Shown: positions 23,281 through 31,457, counted from the first letter of the stretch. The stretch: 44,098 nt of DNA from CAYPLH01 sp964411505 (GCA_964411505.1 CAYPLH010000031.1:1-44098), one strand, 5' to 3'. The notes: generated from the sequence alone by a model not told the origin. Program-made: numbers and translations.

Positions 23281-25551
23281 ATGGCATTAGAACCAATTGA
23301 ACGTGATATTGAAACTTTAATAGACATACAATTAAGAAAATTGGGCTGGATTGATGACCCTCATGATAATAACAGAAATGTATATAAACAACAACCTAAA
23401 ACAGATACAGAAAAAACGAACTTGAAAGGTCTTAAACCTGATTATGTTTTATATAAGAGCAAATCTGATGAACCCTTAATTGTCATAGAAGCAAAACGTC
23501 CAAAAAGGGATGTTTATACGGCATTAATCCAAGGAAAAGAATACGCTCAATTAATTAATGCACCTATTGTAATTGCAACAAATGGTATAATAATTAAAGC
23601 AATACATATTGCTTCTGGTGAGTATCTTATATTAAATGGAGAGACGGTAGATTCTTTTTTTGATGAGAAAATAGCTTTAAAATTTGTTGATGCTTTTAAC
23701 ATTGAAACCATCAGTAAAAAAGTTATTAATTCAAGGAATGACCTTATCACAATATTTAAAGATGCAAATAATTTATTAAGAAAAGAAGGATTACTTGCAG
23801 GTCATGAAAGATTCAGCGTGTTCTCTAATATCTTGTTTCTCAAATTAATGAGTGAGATACAAGATTTAAAAGATTCTAAAGGTGAAAAAGATTTAATTCC
23901 TTTGGAGTATAGATGGAACTTTTTTCGTAATAAATCAGGAAATGAATTAAAAAGCTATCTAAACAATATTGTGTTAAAAAAATTCGATGACTACTATACA
24001 CAAGGTCAAGATTCTATTTTTGATGAGCTTAGAATTAATAATCCACGAGTTTTGAAAGACATAATAAATCAACTTGATCAATTAGAGCTTGTTAGTATTG
24101 AATCGGATATTAAAGGTGATGCCTTTGAGTTTTTCTTAAAACGTTATAATGCTGGTGAAAAAGACCTTGGTGAATATTTTACTCCGAGACATATTGTTAA
24201 GTTTTTGGTTCAACTCCTTAACCCTATTTTTGGGGAAAAAATTTATGACCCATTCTGTTGAACAGGTGGCATGCTTTCAGAAACCTTCAAACATTTGCTT
24301 CGTTCTGTTCCAAACAATAAATCATCTATAAAGTATTTAAAAGAGGAAAGTGTTTTTGGAAGAGAAATCTCATCCACTGCGAAAATTGCAAAAATGAATA
24401 TGATTCTTATTGGTGATGGTCACAATAACATTTCAAGATTAGATAGCTTATCTAAACCAGTTGAAGGTGAATATGATATTGTAATAAGTAATATTCCATT
24501 TGCTCAGCAAACTGAATATGGTAGTTTGTATGACATTCCAACAAAGGATGCAAATAGCATATGTATTCAACATTGTATAAAAGCAATCGACTCTGCTTCA
24601 AAGAACGGAAGAATTGGTTTAATTATTCAAGAAAAGGTGCTTTTCGACAGAGTTTATGAAAGTTTACGAGAAAAAATTTATAATACCTGCACAATAGAAA
24701 ATATTATTTCACTACCAAGCGGGACATTTGAACCTTATACAAATGTCCAAACAAGTATTATTCATTTAACTAAAATCAAAAGAAATGTTAAATCAACCAG
24801 TATTCCATTTTACTTTGTAAAAAATGATGGATATTCTCTGGACAAAAACCGAAGGATGTTATCAGGAGACAATGATTTAGATTCTTTTTTTACTAAAGGA
24901 GATGATTATAACAGTCTAACAATCGAAATTGAGAAAATAATAAATAATTCTTTCATTTTACAAGGCAAAAAATACATACCACCTAAAGATTGGGCTGAAA
25001 TAACTTTTGGTACAAATAATCTGATTAAACTATCATCTTTTTTAAATAGAGTAAGAAATGAATCTGTTGAAATTTTGGATGCAAATGATTATGAATTATT
25101 AGGCGTTAGAAGCTATGGCTTAGGGGTCTTTAAGAAGAAAAGTAAAGGTTTTGAGTTAAGTAAAGGGATGAAATATTATAAAGCACATCCCAACCATTTA
25201 TTTTGGTGCAAGGTAGATACGAAAAATGGTGCTTTTGGCGTAATAAAACCAGAACAAAAAGATTGTATTTTTACAAGTAATATGACAATGCTTGAAATTG
25301 ACGAAAGTAGGTTTATTCCATATTTTATTGAGATTTTATTTAGAAATGGAAAGATTCAGGAATATTTTGATAATTACATAAGTGGTAGTACTAATCGAAA
25401 ATACGTTAAAACTGATGAGTTATTAGAATTTTATATTCCGAATTATACAATTAATGAACAAAAAATAATTGTTAAAAATATACTTGAAGCAGAGAAAATC
25501 ATAATGAAAAATCAAGAAAAAATAAGATCACATATAGAGAATATTTATTAA
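23281..25551 (+). pseudogene. Fused restriction-methylation-specificity enzyme, interrupted by one in-frame UGA
   Basis: If read through, this is a 756-residue single-chain R-M protein of type IIG/type I-like build. Residues 1-150 are an HsdR_N-like nuclease with PD-(D/E)xK residues P53-D54 and E70-A-K72. Residues about 160-300 match the HsdM N-terminal helical part (DLGEYFTPRHIVKFL is typical). Residues 320-460 are the N6-adenine methylase, with a SAM-binding motif I that would read DPFC-G-TGGML; here UGA (24259-24261) replaces the first Gly codon. The catalytic motif is NIPF (404-407), where NPPF/NPPY is usual. The last about 240 residues form one HsdS-like target recognition half (GVRSYGLGVF, SGSTNRKYV, FYIPN). 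The start at ATG 23281 has GAGGTG upstream; a longer frame opens at 23233. Codon use is more A+T-rich than in neighbours, which suggests transfer. The rest of the frame is intact, so the loss is recent, or it is a sequencing error or read-through site. Confidence 0.85.
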
Positions 25552-25598
25552 AGCACATAGTCAAATAATAAAATCATCAAAAACTTGTCTCAACAGTT

Positions 25599-25675
25599 TG
25601 GTGCCCAGATCCAGAATCAAACAAGCCACACGTGGATTTTTAAGTCCACTGCTCTACCAGCTGAGCTATCCGGGC
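25599..25675 (-). pseudogene. Degenerate tRNA-Lys-like relic
   Basis: The acceptor stem GCCCGGA/TCTGGGC, D-arm GCTCAGCTGGTAGAGC, stem GTGGA/TCCAC and CCA end are all recognisable. However, the anticodon loop has 8 bases instead of 7 (likely a mutated TTT Lys anticodon) and the T-stem no longer pairs. This is a decayed tRNA, 48 bases after the stop codon of the R-M gene, in opposite orientation. Confidence 0.7.
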
Positions 25676-25693
25676 AAAATATCATATTAAAAT

Positions 25694-25735
25694 TGGTGGG
25701 TCTTCAGGGACTTGAACCCCGGACCAACCAGTGTG
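25694..25735 (-). pseudogene. 3' half of a second tRNA
   Basis: On the minus strand an intact T-arm (CGGGG-TTCAAGT-CCCTG) and a 3' acceptor half AAGACCC plus ACCA are present, but no D-arm or anticodon loop lies upstream. Its identity cannot be assigned. It is probably the remainder of a tRNA cut by rearrangement. Confidence 0.65.
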
Positions 25736-25764
25736 GAATGCAATACTTTTAAAAATTAAAATAA

Positions 25765-25811
25765 CCTAGAGTTTAGTAATGTCAGTGCTGTTTTTGATAA
25801 AGTGAGTTTAG
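25765..25811. repeat. Truncated core of palindromic element B
   Basis: The segment TAGAGTTTAGTAATGT, then CAGTGCTGTTT, and a later AGTGAGTT match the core of the element at 22924-22965 in the same orientation, with one mismatch over the first 28 bases. The arms are missing. It runs into the last codon of the ytxC-like gene. Confidence 0.7.
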
Positions 25812-26722
25812 TTTTTGTTCTTTTTTATAACATTTAACAGACAAATTTCACATCCATTACATATGCTCACCTTACCAGTAAATACATTCTTAATGGTTTC
25901 AAAAAGCTCCTTATTTTTAAACTGGCCTAAACAGTGTATTATCACCTTCTCTGGAGCAAGGGTTATCAATGAACTTACGAGAAGATCATCATAGTTAACC
26001 TCCCCTTGGGATATCTCACTGGTAAATTCTTTTATGCATTCTTTTGTAATTTCACTTTTACTATCATCCAGTAATATATACTTTCCGTCGTAATCGGCGA
26101 TAATATGGATCAATTCAAACTTTGGTTCCTGAATATCAACAAAATATCTAAGAAGCTTTATAAACTCCCTATATTCTCTTTGCATAAGATAATCGTCAAC
26201 AGCTTTGTCAACAATTTCTTCTAACTCTTTTATATATTCCTTTAATCTAAAATTAACAAAACCTTCGAGAATTAGGTTGTTTGAGCTTTCAAAATAATCA
26301 ACCAGCCCTCTTACTATTGTATTATATCTTCTTGCTCTAAATAATCCACTTAGAAAACTTTTTTCTTCATTATTGATTAATTTAACAGCGATCCTTATTA
26401 TTTCCTTTTTCTCAGGGGAATTAAAGTAACAGTAATTGGTGTTAATTATTCTTTCCAAAAGCTTTTCCTCATATTGTCTGATAATAAAATGGGCAAGTGC
26501 ATTGGATACATGTCTTCTTAAAGCATCAAAATGCCAGGAATTATTTTCTTCTACAGGGTTTCCTTCATCTAATTTGCAAATTATTGAAGTAGAGTCTCCT
26601 GCATCTACTTCATCTATGGAATAGTCAATTTTATTTTTTTTTAAGTTTTGAAGCTCCTGAGTTATTTGCTGTTTGATATCACCAGCGCATTCATTTACTC
26701 CAATGCAAAGAAATTGCATCAA
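25808..26722 (-). CDS. ytxC: YtxC-like sporulation-associated protein
   Basis: This 304-residue cytoplasmic protein belongs to the YtxC family of sporulation-associated proteins, whose molecular function is unknown. The family parts visible are the alpha-helical centre (HFIIRQYEEKLLERIINTNYCYF near 75-97; FRARRYNTIVRGLVDYF near 128; GFVNFRLKEY near 157) and the closing segment LAPEKVIIHCLGQFKN...TGKVSICNGCEIC (about 258-298), including the CxxC pair. ATG at 26719 and TTG at 26722 are both possible; AAGGG lies 10-13 bases upstream. It is a single gene. Its stop is inside a truncated palindrome-B copy, so the C-terminal end (KKNKN) might have been altered by that sequence. Confidence 0.8.
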   Translation of the reverse strand: MMQFLCIGVNECAGDIKQQITQELQNLKKNKIDYSIDEVDAGDSTSIICKLDEGNPVEENNSWHFDALRRHVSNALAHFIIRQYEEKLLERIINTNYCYFNSPEKKEIIRIAVKLINNEEKSFLSGLFRARRYNTIVRGLVDYFESSNNLILEGFVNFRLKEYIKELEEIVDKAVDDYLMQREYREFIKLLRYFVDIQEPKFELIHIIADYDGKYILLDDSKSEITKECIKEFTSEISQGEVNYDDLLVSSLITLAPEKVIIHCLGQFKNKELFETIKNVFTGKVSICNGCEICLLNVIKKNKN

Positions 26723-27216
26723 TTATTCACATCCCTTCAGGTGTATTATATGTCTTCAAAAATTTTTGTATGCAATCACATGCTATACAATTTCGCCCAT
26801 GCAACTTTTAGCTATTGTTGCACTCTTTATCTAGGGAATGTTTTAAAATTCCTTTAATCCTACGAAATACAAACATATTATTCTGCAGATTGCAGTATTC
26901 TAATTATATTATATGAAGTGACAGCAAAGTGAGTTACAAGTAAAAGCCTTGTAAAATTTAGCGACACAAATATTAATCATTAATCATATTATACTAATGC
27001 TACAGCAAAAAATTCTTTAACTTAGTTTTTCTTCTGTGCTTTTAAGTTTATCATGCTGTGAGCCTTATTTAGTAAAGATATTAAAAGCAATGATTTTACT
27101 CACTATCGATGAGAAAGCAGGTTTACCTACCGCCTGCATTTGCAAATATTTTGGTACATTTTATAGATGATAGCAATAACTACCTGACTGTACAGGTCGG
27201 TGGTTTTTAGATAAAG
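26723..27216. other. Intergenic region, no gene
   Basis: There are 600 bases between the ytxC-like and DUF378 genes. Up to about 27050 I see only AT-rich spacer. From 27100 to 27205 are short inverted repeats (GCAGG...CCTGC near 27117-27138; ACCTG...CAGGT near 27182-27197) before the hairpin at 27217. They may form a leader RNA for DUF378, but no known riboswitch class fits. Confidence 0.4.
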
Positions 27217-27245
27217 CCGCGCCTTTTTAAAAGGCGCGGTATTTT
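27217..27245 (+). terminator. Strong hairpin between leader region and DUF378 gene
   Basis: CCGCGCCTTTT/AAAAGGCGCGG (27217-27239) is followed by TATTTT. It is G+C-rich and resembles a terminator or attenuator, 90 bases upstream of the DUF378 start. Confidence 0.55.
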
Positions 27246-27328
27246 AAAAATTTCCAGTATGTTTTATGAATTAATGCAAACTCTAGAGGAGACAATAAAC
27301 TTAAAACAAAATGAAAGGGATGTTATTT

Positions 27329-27544
27329 ATGGACAGAACTCCTCTTGACAGAGTAGCACTAGTATTAGTAATTATCGGAGCCTTAAACTGGCTGCTTGTC
27401 GGTTTGTTTGAGTATGATCTGGTAGCAGATCTGCTTGGCGGAGCACATTCTTTCTTAAGTAAAGTTATATATACAGTAGTAGGTCTTGCAGGTTTGTATA
27501 CTATAAGTCTTTTATTTAGAAACACTGAGCCAGTAAGTGAATAA
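27329..27544 (+). CDS. DUF378 small membrane protein
   Basis: The protein has about 71 residues and two predicted membrane segments (VALVLVIIGALNWLLVGLF, about 9-27, and VIYTVVGLAGLYTISLLF, about 45-62). The motif GALNWLLVG is the DUF378 hallmark. The function of the family is unknown. The frame opens at ATG 27311, but ATG 27329 is supported by AAGGGA eight bases upstream and by the family start MDRTPLDRVAL. It is a single gene with a terminator at 27584-27617 and a terminator-like hairpin upstream. Confidence 0.85.
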   Translation: MDRTPLDRVALVLVIIGALNWLLVGLFEYDLVADLLGGAHSFLSKVIYTVVGLAGLYTISLLFRNTEPVSE

Positions 27545-27583
27545 AGTCGAATCAAAAAATGCCAACTTGATATCATGTTAAGG

Positions 27584-27617
27584 AAGGGTACACTGCACTA
27601 ATTGTACTCTTCTTTTG
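27584..27617 (+). terminator. Terminator of the DUF378 gene
   Basis: AAGGGTAC/GTACTCTT stem (one G-U pair), loop of about 12 bases, followed by CTTTTG. Confidence 0.6.
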
Positions 27618-27637
27618 ACCTTTCACTGTCCTTTTAG

Positions 27638-27661
27638 TGAACAATCTTTACAAATTGTTCA
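27638..27661. repeat. Inverted repeat TGAACAAT/ATTGTTCA
   Basis: The two 8-base arms are separated by 8 bases. It lies in the 350-base gap between the DUF378 and Nudix genes, which otherwise shows only AT-rich spacer. It could be a minor operator. The spacing does not fit LexA. Confidence 0.35.
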
Positions 27662-27891
27662 TACTTTTTCGTGTATATTTGGATTGAATATATTCAACAA
27701 TTAGGGTATCATAATAATATATTAAATATATTTAAAATTGATATTAATTATTGGTCTTCAGAAAGTCATGTAACTTTACAGTTAATATTAATTATAGTAT
27801 GCTTAATGTGCTTCCGGTTCATCGCTAATTAACTTATTAGCTATATATTGAAGTGAAATATATTTAACTATGGAAGGAAGGGATTTTGGCT

Positions 27892-28326
27892 ATGATTGTC
27901 AGAAACTGTGCTGGTGGTGTTGTTTTCAGTGATGATAAGGTGTTATTGCTGAAAAACAAAAAGGGTGAATGGGTCTTTCCCAAGGGTGTAATAAGAAATG
28001 GAGATCTCTCGCACGAAGTCGCACTAAAGCGAGTCAAGGAAGAAGCTGGTATCAGCGCGCAAATAGTATCAACTGTCGGTCATACAAATTATGAATTCTT
28101 TTCTGTCACAAGGCACAAGCCAGTCTGTAACAAAGTTGCTTGGTTTATTATGAAATCCTCAGATGAAAAAGTTAATATCAGTGAAAAAGATAAGTTTAGC
28201 GAAGGCGGGTTTTACCATATTAAAGAAGCGCTTAACCTTGTAACATATAGTCAGGACAAATCTATATTGAATTTGTCATACCGTTCATTTGTTGAAATAA
28301 CGGAAAATGATAAAAAATGTTGTTAG
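27892..28326 (+). CDS. Nudix hydrolase family protein with altered Nudix box
   Basis: Nudix proteins cleave nucleoside diphosphate compounds; this one has about 144 residues. The fold is recognisable: GGVVFSDDKVLLLKNKKGEWVFPKG, then the box region GVIRNGDLSHEVALKRVKEEAGI. The consensus REVxEExG here reads KRVKEEAG, so the first of the three metal-binding Glu is Arg while the EE pair is kept. Activity may be reduced or the substrate different. I chose ATG 27892, because GGAAGG is about 14 bases and AAGGG about 9 bases upstream; TTG 27886 is an alternative. It is followed 34 bases later by a YigZ-type gene, so the two may be one operon. Confidence 0.8.
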   Translation: MIVRNCAGGVVFSDDKVLLLKNKKGEWVFPKGVIRNGDLSHEVALKRVKEEAGISAQIVSTVGHTNYEFFSVTRHKPVCNKVAWFIMKSSDEKVNISEKDKFSEGGFYHIKEALNLVTYSQDKSILNLSYRSFVEITENDKKCC

Positions 28327-28360
28327 TAAAAACTATTCTGTTTTGAACAGGTGAATCATA

Positions 28361-28996
28361 TTGCTACACGAATATATTACTGTTTCAAAGGAAATCAGTA
28401 ATGAAATAGAAGAAAGAAAATCGAAGTTTATTGCAAATATTAAGCCGGTAGCTTCAGAGGAAGAGGCTGTTAATTTTATTGACTCTATAAAATCAAAATA
28501 CTGGAATGCAACACATAATGTTTATGCTTATGTAATAAGAAACGGAAATGAAATACAAAGATTCAGCGATGACGGAGAACCATCTGGAACAGCGGGTATA
28601 CCAGTTCTTGAAGCCATAAAAAAAATGAATATTATCAACGCTGTAGTTGTAGTAACAAGATATTTTGGAGGAGTTAAACTTGGTGCAGCAGGTCTGGTCC
28701 GCACTTATGGAAAATGCGCCTCACAAGGTCTGGTAAAATCAGGCATTGTCAAAATGGTACTATGCAAACAATACAATATCAAGATGAATTATACTTTGCT
28801 GGGGAAAGCTCAGAATTTTATTGTAGAAAAAGGCTACAAGATACTAGATATAATTTATACCCAAGAAGTAGAAATAGTCGTACTCATTCCCATGGACGCC
28901 ACAGAAAGCTTTGAAGTATCAATTATTAATCTGACAAACGCAAAGCTAGCCTTATGCCAAGGTAACTCTACATATGTTGAACATCCCGTCGACTAA
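28361..28996 (+). CDS. YigZ/IMPACT family protein
   Basis: This is a 211-residue protein of the YigZ (UPF0029, IMPACT) family, putative translation-linked or nucleotide-binding proteins of unclear molecular role. The diagnostic stretch is RKSKFIANIKPVASEEEAVNFI, then ATHNVYAYV, FSDDGEPSGTAGIPVLE and VTRYFGGVKLGAAGLVRTYG (about 65-130). The C-terminal DUF1949-like part (about 138-205) is present. The start codon is TTG with CAGGTG 8 bases upstream. It is probably cotranscribed with the Nudix gene and ends at the hairpin repeat at 28994. Confidence 0.9.
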   Translation: MLHEYITVSKEISNEIEERKSKFIANIKPVASEEEAVNFIDSIKSKYWNATHNVYAYVIRNGNEIQRFSDDGEPSGTAGIPVLEAIKKMNIINAVVVVTRYFGGVKLGAAGLVRTYGKCASQGLVKSGIVKMVLCKQYNIKMNYTLLGKAQNFIVEKGYKILDIIYTQEVEIVVLIPMDATESFEVSIINLTNAKLALCQGNSTYVEHPVD

Positions 28997-29104
28997 AAAA
29001 ATGGCGAAGCCACCTTTTTTAAGGAGGGTGCTCAGGATGCGGAGCATCCGTCGAAGGGAACCATAAGGTTCCCTAGCGAAAAAAATGGCGAAGCCACCTT
29101 TTTT
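28994..29104 (+). repeat. Copy 2 of the composite hairpin repeat, with flanking direct repeats
   Basis: The core 29020-29086 is the exact reverse complement of 22494-22560. It is enclosed by two near-identical A-run/TGGCGAAGCCA/T-run units (28994-29020 and 29080-29104). The first of these also serves as the likely terminator of the YigZ-type gene. Confidence 0.9.
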
Positions 29105-29137
29105 AGCTTGGCTATTAGTTAATAAGAAACTTCATCG

Positions 29138-29154
29138 CTTTCTATGGTATAATT
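29138..29154 (+). promoter_or_regulatory. Extended -10 promoter of yebC
   Basis: TGGTATAAT lies about 75 bases before the start codon. No good -35 is present, so the call rests on the extended -10 only. Confidence 0.4.
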
Positions 29155-29224
29155 ATATTATGATTATATTTAGAAGGTTGCAAAACAACTTTTTAAGGTA
29201 TGTTATATCCAGGAGGGGTTGTAA

Positions 29225-29950
29225 ATGGCAGGACATTCAAAATGGGCAAATATAAAACATAAAAAGGAAAAAGGTGACGCTCAAAGAGGCAAGGTTTTCA
29301 CTAAGTTAGGCAGGCTTCTTGCAGTTGCTGTAAAAGAAGGGGGACCTGACCCTAATTCCAACTCCAAATTAGCTGACGCTATTTCAAAAGCCAAATCGTT
29401 TAACATGTCTAACGATACTATTGCTCGAAGTATTAAGAAGGCGTCCGGTGACATAGATGGAGCCAACTATGAGTCCATTACCTATGAAGGATATGGTCCA
29501 GGTGGAGTTGCAATAATAGTTGAAGCAATGACTGATAACCGCAATCGTACGGCTGGAGACTTACGACACTATTTTGACAAGAATGGTGGGAATCTTGGCA
29601 CTACCGGATGTGTCTCCTTCATGTTTAATAGAAAAGGCGTAGTAATTATTGAAAAGACTGATGAAATTGACGGAGATAGTTTAATGCTGGAAGCTATTGA
29701 ATTGGGTATTGAAGATTTTCACGAGGAAAATGAGTATTTCGAGATAAGCACTGATCCAACCAACTTCTCATCAATTCGCAAGGGGTTGGAGGATAAAGGA
29801 TACACCCTTGAGTCAGCTGAAATTTCGATGGTTCCCACTACTTACACCAAGTTAGGTGAAGAACAAGCTCTTCAGATGGAAAAGCTGTCCGACAGTCTTG
29901 AAGATTTGGATGACGTGCAAAATATTTATCATAACTGGGAGCAGGAGTAA
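29225..29950 (+). CDS. yebC: YebC/PmpR family protein
   Basis: YebC/TACO1-family proteins bind nucleic acid. They were called transcription regulators, and newer work on the family links them to translation of proline stretches. The 241-residue length is usual. The family start MAGHSKWANIKHKKEKGDAQRGKVFTKL and later EGYGPGGVAIIVE, TDNRNRTA and FDKNGGNLGTTGCVSFMF (about 82-140) are unmistakable. AGGAGGGG precedes the ATG. It converges with dut, whose stop is 5 bases from the yebC stop. Confidence 0.97.
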   Translation: MAGHSKWANIKHKKEKGDAQRGKVFTKLGRLLAVAVKEGGPDPNSNSKLADAISKAKSFNMSNDTIARSIKKASGDIDGANYESITYEGYGPGGVAIIVEAMTDNRNRTAGDLRHYFDKNGGNLGTTGCVSFMFNRKGVVIIEKTDEIDGDSLMLEAIELGIEDFHEENEYFEISTDPTNFSSIRKGLEDKGYTLESAEISMVPTTYTKLGEEQALQMEKLSDSLEDLDDVQNIYHNWEQE

Positions 29951-29954
29951 TTTT

Positions 29955-30446
29955 TTATCTTACTCCTGTCGACCCAAACCCGCCATTTCTGTTATTACCT
30001 GTATTTTCGACAGAATCTACTGTTCTGACAATAATCTTTGGAATTTTGTTAAGGACTATCTGCGCAATACGATCTCCCTTTTTTACAATGTATATGCCTT
30101 TAATATTTCCCTTACTCTGTATATTGAGTATTCCAGAAGGAAAGTTTCCGTTAGAAATATTTGAAACAATTATTCCCAGTTCTCCACGATAACCGCTGTC
30201 AATAGTTCCCGGAGAATTGGAAATCCGTAGTGGTGTATTAAGTGAAATTCCACTTCTTGGTCTTACTTGAATTTCATAACCTTGTGGAACTGCTAGCTTC
30301 AAACCAGTAGGAACTATTTTGGTTTCTCCCGGCTTTATATATGTATCCTCTGCAGAAAAAACGTCCATTCCTGCATCACCATCCCTCGCATAAGACGGCA
30401 GCCTTGCTCCTTCTCTGCAAATTTCAAACAGTACTTCAACCTCCAT
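29955..30446 (-). CDS. dut: dUTP diphosphatase (dUTPase)
   Basis: Dut hydrolyses dUTP to dUMP, keeping uracil out of DNA. The 163-residue trimeric type has its five motifs in order: GDAGMDVFS (about 21-29), RPRSGISL (about 62-69), SPGTIDSGYRGELG (about 78-91), GDRIAQIVL (about 123-131) and the glycine-rich C-terminal tail RNGGFGSTG (about 152-160). The frame opens at TTG 30458, but ATG 30446 has GGAGGT five bases upstream. It follows zapA in the same direction (75 bases) and is convergent with yebC. Confidence 0.97.
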   Translation of the reverse strand: MEVEVLFEICREGARLPSYARDGDAGMDVFSAEDTYIKPGETKIVPTGLKLAVPQGYEIQVRPRSGISLNTPLRISNSPGTIDSGYRGELGIIVSNISNGNFPSGILNIQSKGNIKGIYIVKKGDRIAQIVLNKIPKIIVRTVDSVENTGNNRNGGFGSTGVR

Positions 30447-30520
30447 AGTGACCTCCAAATCAGTATTTGTTTCTAATTAGCCAGCCATATAGTAAAATTA
30501 TTACCATCCAAGATTTTCAC

Positions 30521-30928
30521 TCATTTTGTTCTAAAGTTACTTCTTATAGAATTTCTTACTTCATTAAGCTCTGCTTCTCTTTTTGCAAGTTCAAGCTGAA
30601 GACCGGTACAGCTTTCATTAAGCTTCTGATTCTCGCCACTCAATTGTATGTTTTTGCTTTTTAACTCGTTTAGTTGGCTAAGCAAATCTCTAACCTCATT
30701 TTCTAATGTTTCCTTATTATCTTGCAAAACAAAATAATCGTCACCTATATTTAGTGCTGCAAGAACAGCAGCCATAGCTGTGCTTAGTCTATTATTCCTC
30801 TTTGCAATTTCTCCAATCTTCTTGTCAACATACAGAGCTACTTTCTGAATATATTCATCTGGTTTTGTACCAACCAATGTGTAATCCTTACCGGCAATTC
30901 TGACTTCAACTTTATTTCTGTCCCCCAC
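30521..30928 (-). CDS. zapA: ZapA-like cell division protein
   Basis: ZapA promotes bundling of FtsZ at the division site. The 135-residue protein has the ZapA core KVEVRIAGKDYTLVG and VDKKIGEIAKRNNRLSTAMAAVLAALNIGDDYF (about 6-68), followed by a Leu/Glu/Asn-rich coiled coil (about 70-125). It is longer than many ZapA proteins (about 85-110), in the coiled coil. The start is GTG with AGGAG eight bases upstream. A gap of 520 bases, mainly palindrome A, lies before tex. Confidence 0.85.
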   Translation of the reverse strand: MGDRNKVEVRIAGKDYTLVGTKPDEYIQKVALYVDKKIGEIAKRNNRLSTAMAAVLAALNIGDDYFVLQDNKETLENEVRDLLSQLNELKSKNIQLSGENQKLNESCTGLQLELAKREAELNEVRNSIRSNFRTK

Positions 30929-31050
30929 AAAATCAACTCCTTAAAACATCCTAATCAATAAAATCTGTTTTGGGAGCAACAATCACTCTTTAATTATACA
31001 ATACTCTCAAATAATTACCATAGCTATTTGAGTTTTTTCTACAAAATTCA

Positions 31051-31325
31051 TGATCAATCGCTACAGTTCACAGGTAGCTAAAGAGATATAACTTTTGCAA
31101 TGTTAGGAAACATTAGCGAAATGCAGCTTAGAGATGTATAGTCAGAGTGAGGAAAAGCAAGCCGACTGTTTGAGCAAAAATGCAACAAAGTTACATTTCA
31201 AAATGCATTTTTGCGAGTTTCGGCTTGCCCGAACTAAACTATACAGCTCTTGCAAATGAAGCGTAGTTTCCGTTATTGCAAAAGTTATATCTCAATATGT
31301 AGGGGGGCTGAACAGTAACGATCAA
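31051..31325. repeat. Palindromic element A (full copy)
   Basis: The 18-base arms AGATATAACTTTTGCAAT (31084-31101) and complement (31275-31292) are perfect. Nested arms are GCAAGCCGA (31157-31165) with TCGGCTTGC (31220-31228) and GCAAAAATGC (31174-31183) with GCATTTTTGC (31205-31214). The outer parts TGATC/GATCA and ACAGTTCA/CTGAAC also mirror each other. About 275 bases form one long near-palindrome with no reading frame. It has the same CAGTTCACAGG-type end as element B. Confidence 0.88.
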
Positions 31326-31410
31326 TGGTGCATATTTAGGTTCCCATATTAGCTTAATGAATGAATAATTATCTCTATTGAAACTGGTTACAGTCTATCC
31401 CTCATCTTAA

Positions 31411-31453
31411 AAACAATAACTTTTGTGTATTATTTTTGTATGTTGTTATTGCG
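31411..31453 (-). terminator. Possible terminator of tex
   Basis: On the minus strand CAATAAC and GTTATTG (31445-31451 and 31414-31420) can pair across a loop of about 24 bases, followed by TTTTT. The stem is short, so this is tentative. Confidence 0.45.
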
Positions 31454-31457
31454 TAAC

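Noticed and set aside
23085..23327. Minus-strand 80-residue frame upstream of the R-M gene
   Set aside because: It overlaps the promoter and start of the R-M gene and covers repeat sequence; its translation is low-complexity.
24259..24261. UGA as a selenocysteine codon
   Set aside because: The position needs Gly in the methylase motif, the change is a single base, and I see no convincing SECIS hairpin just downstream.
27638..27661. LexA box in the DUF378-Nudix gap
   Set aside because: The half-sites GAAC and GTTC are separated by 16 bases instead of 4.
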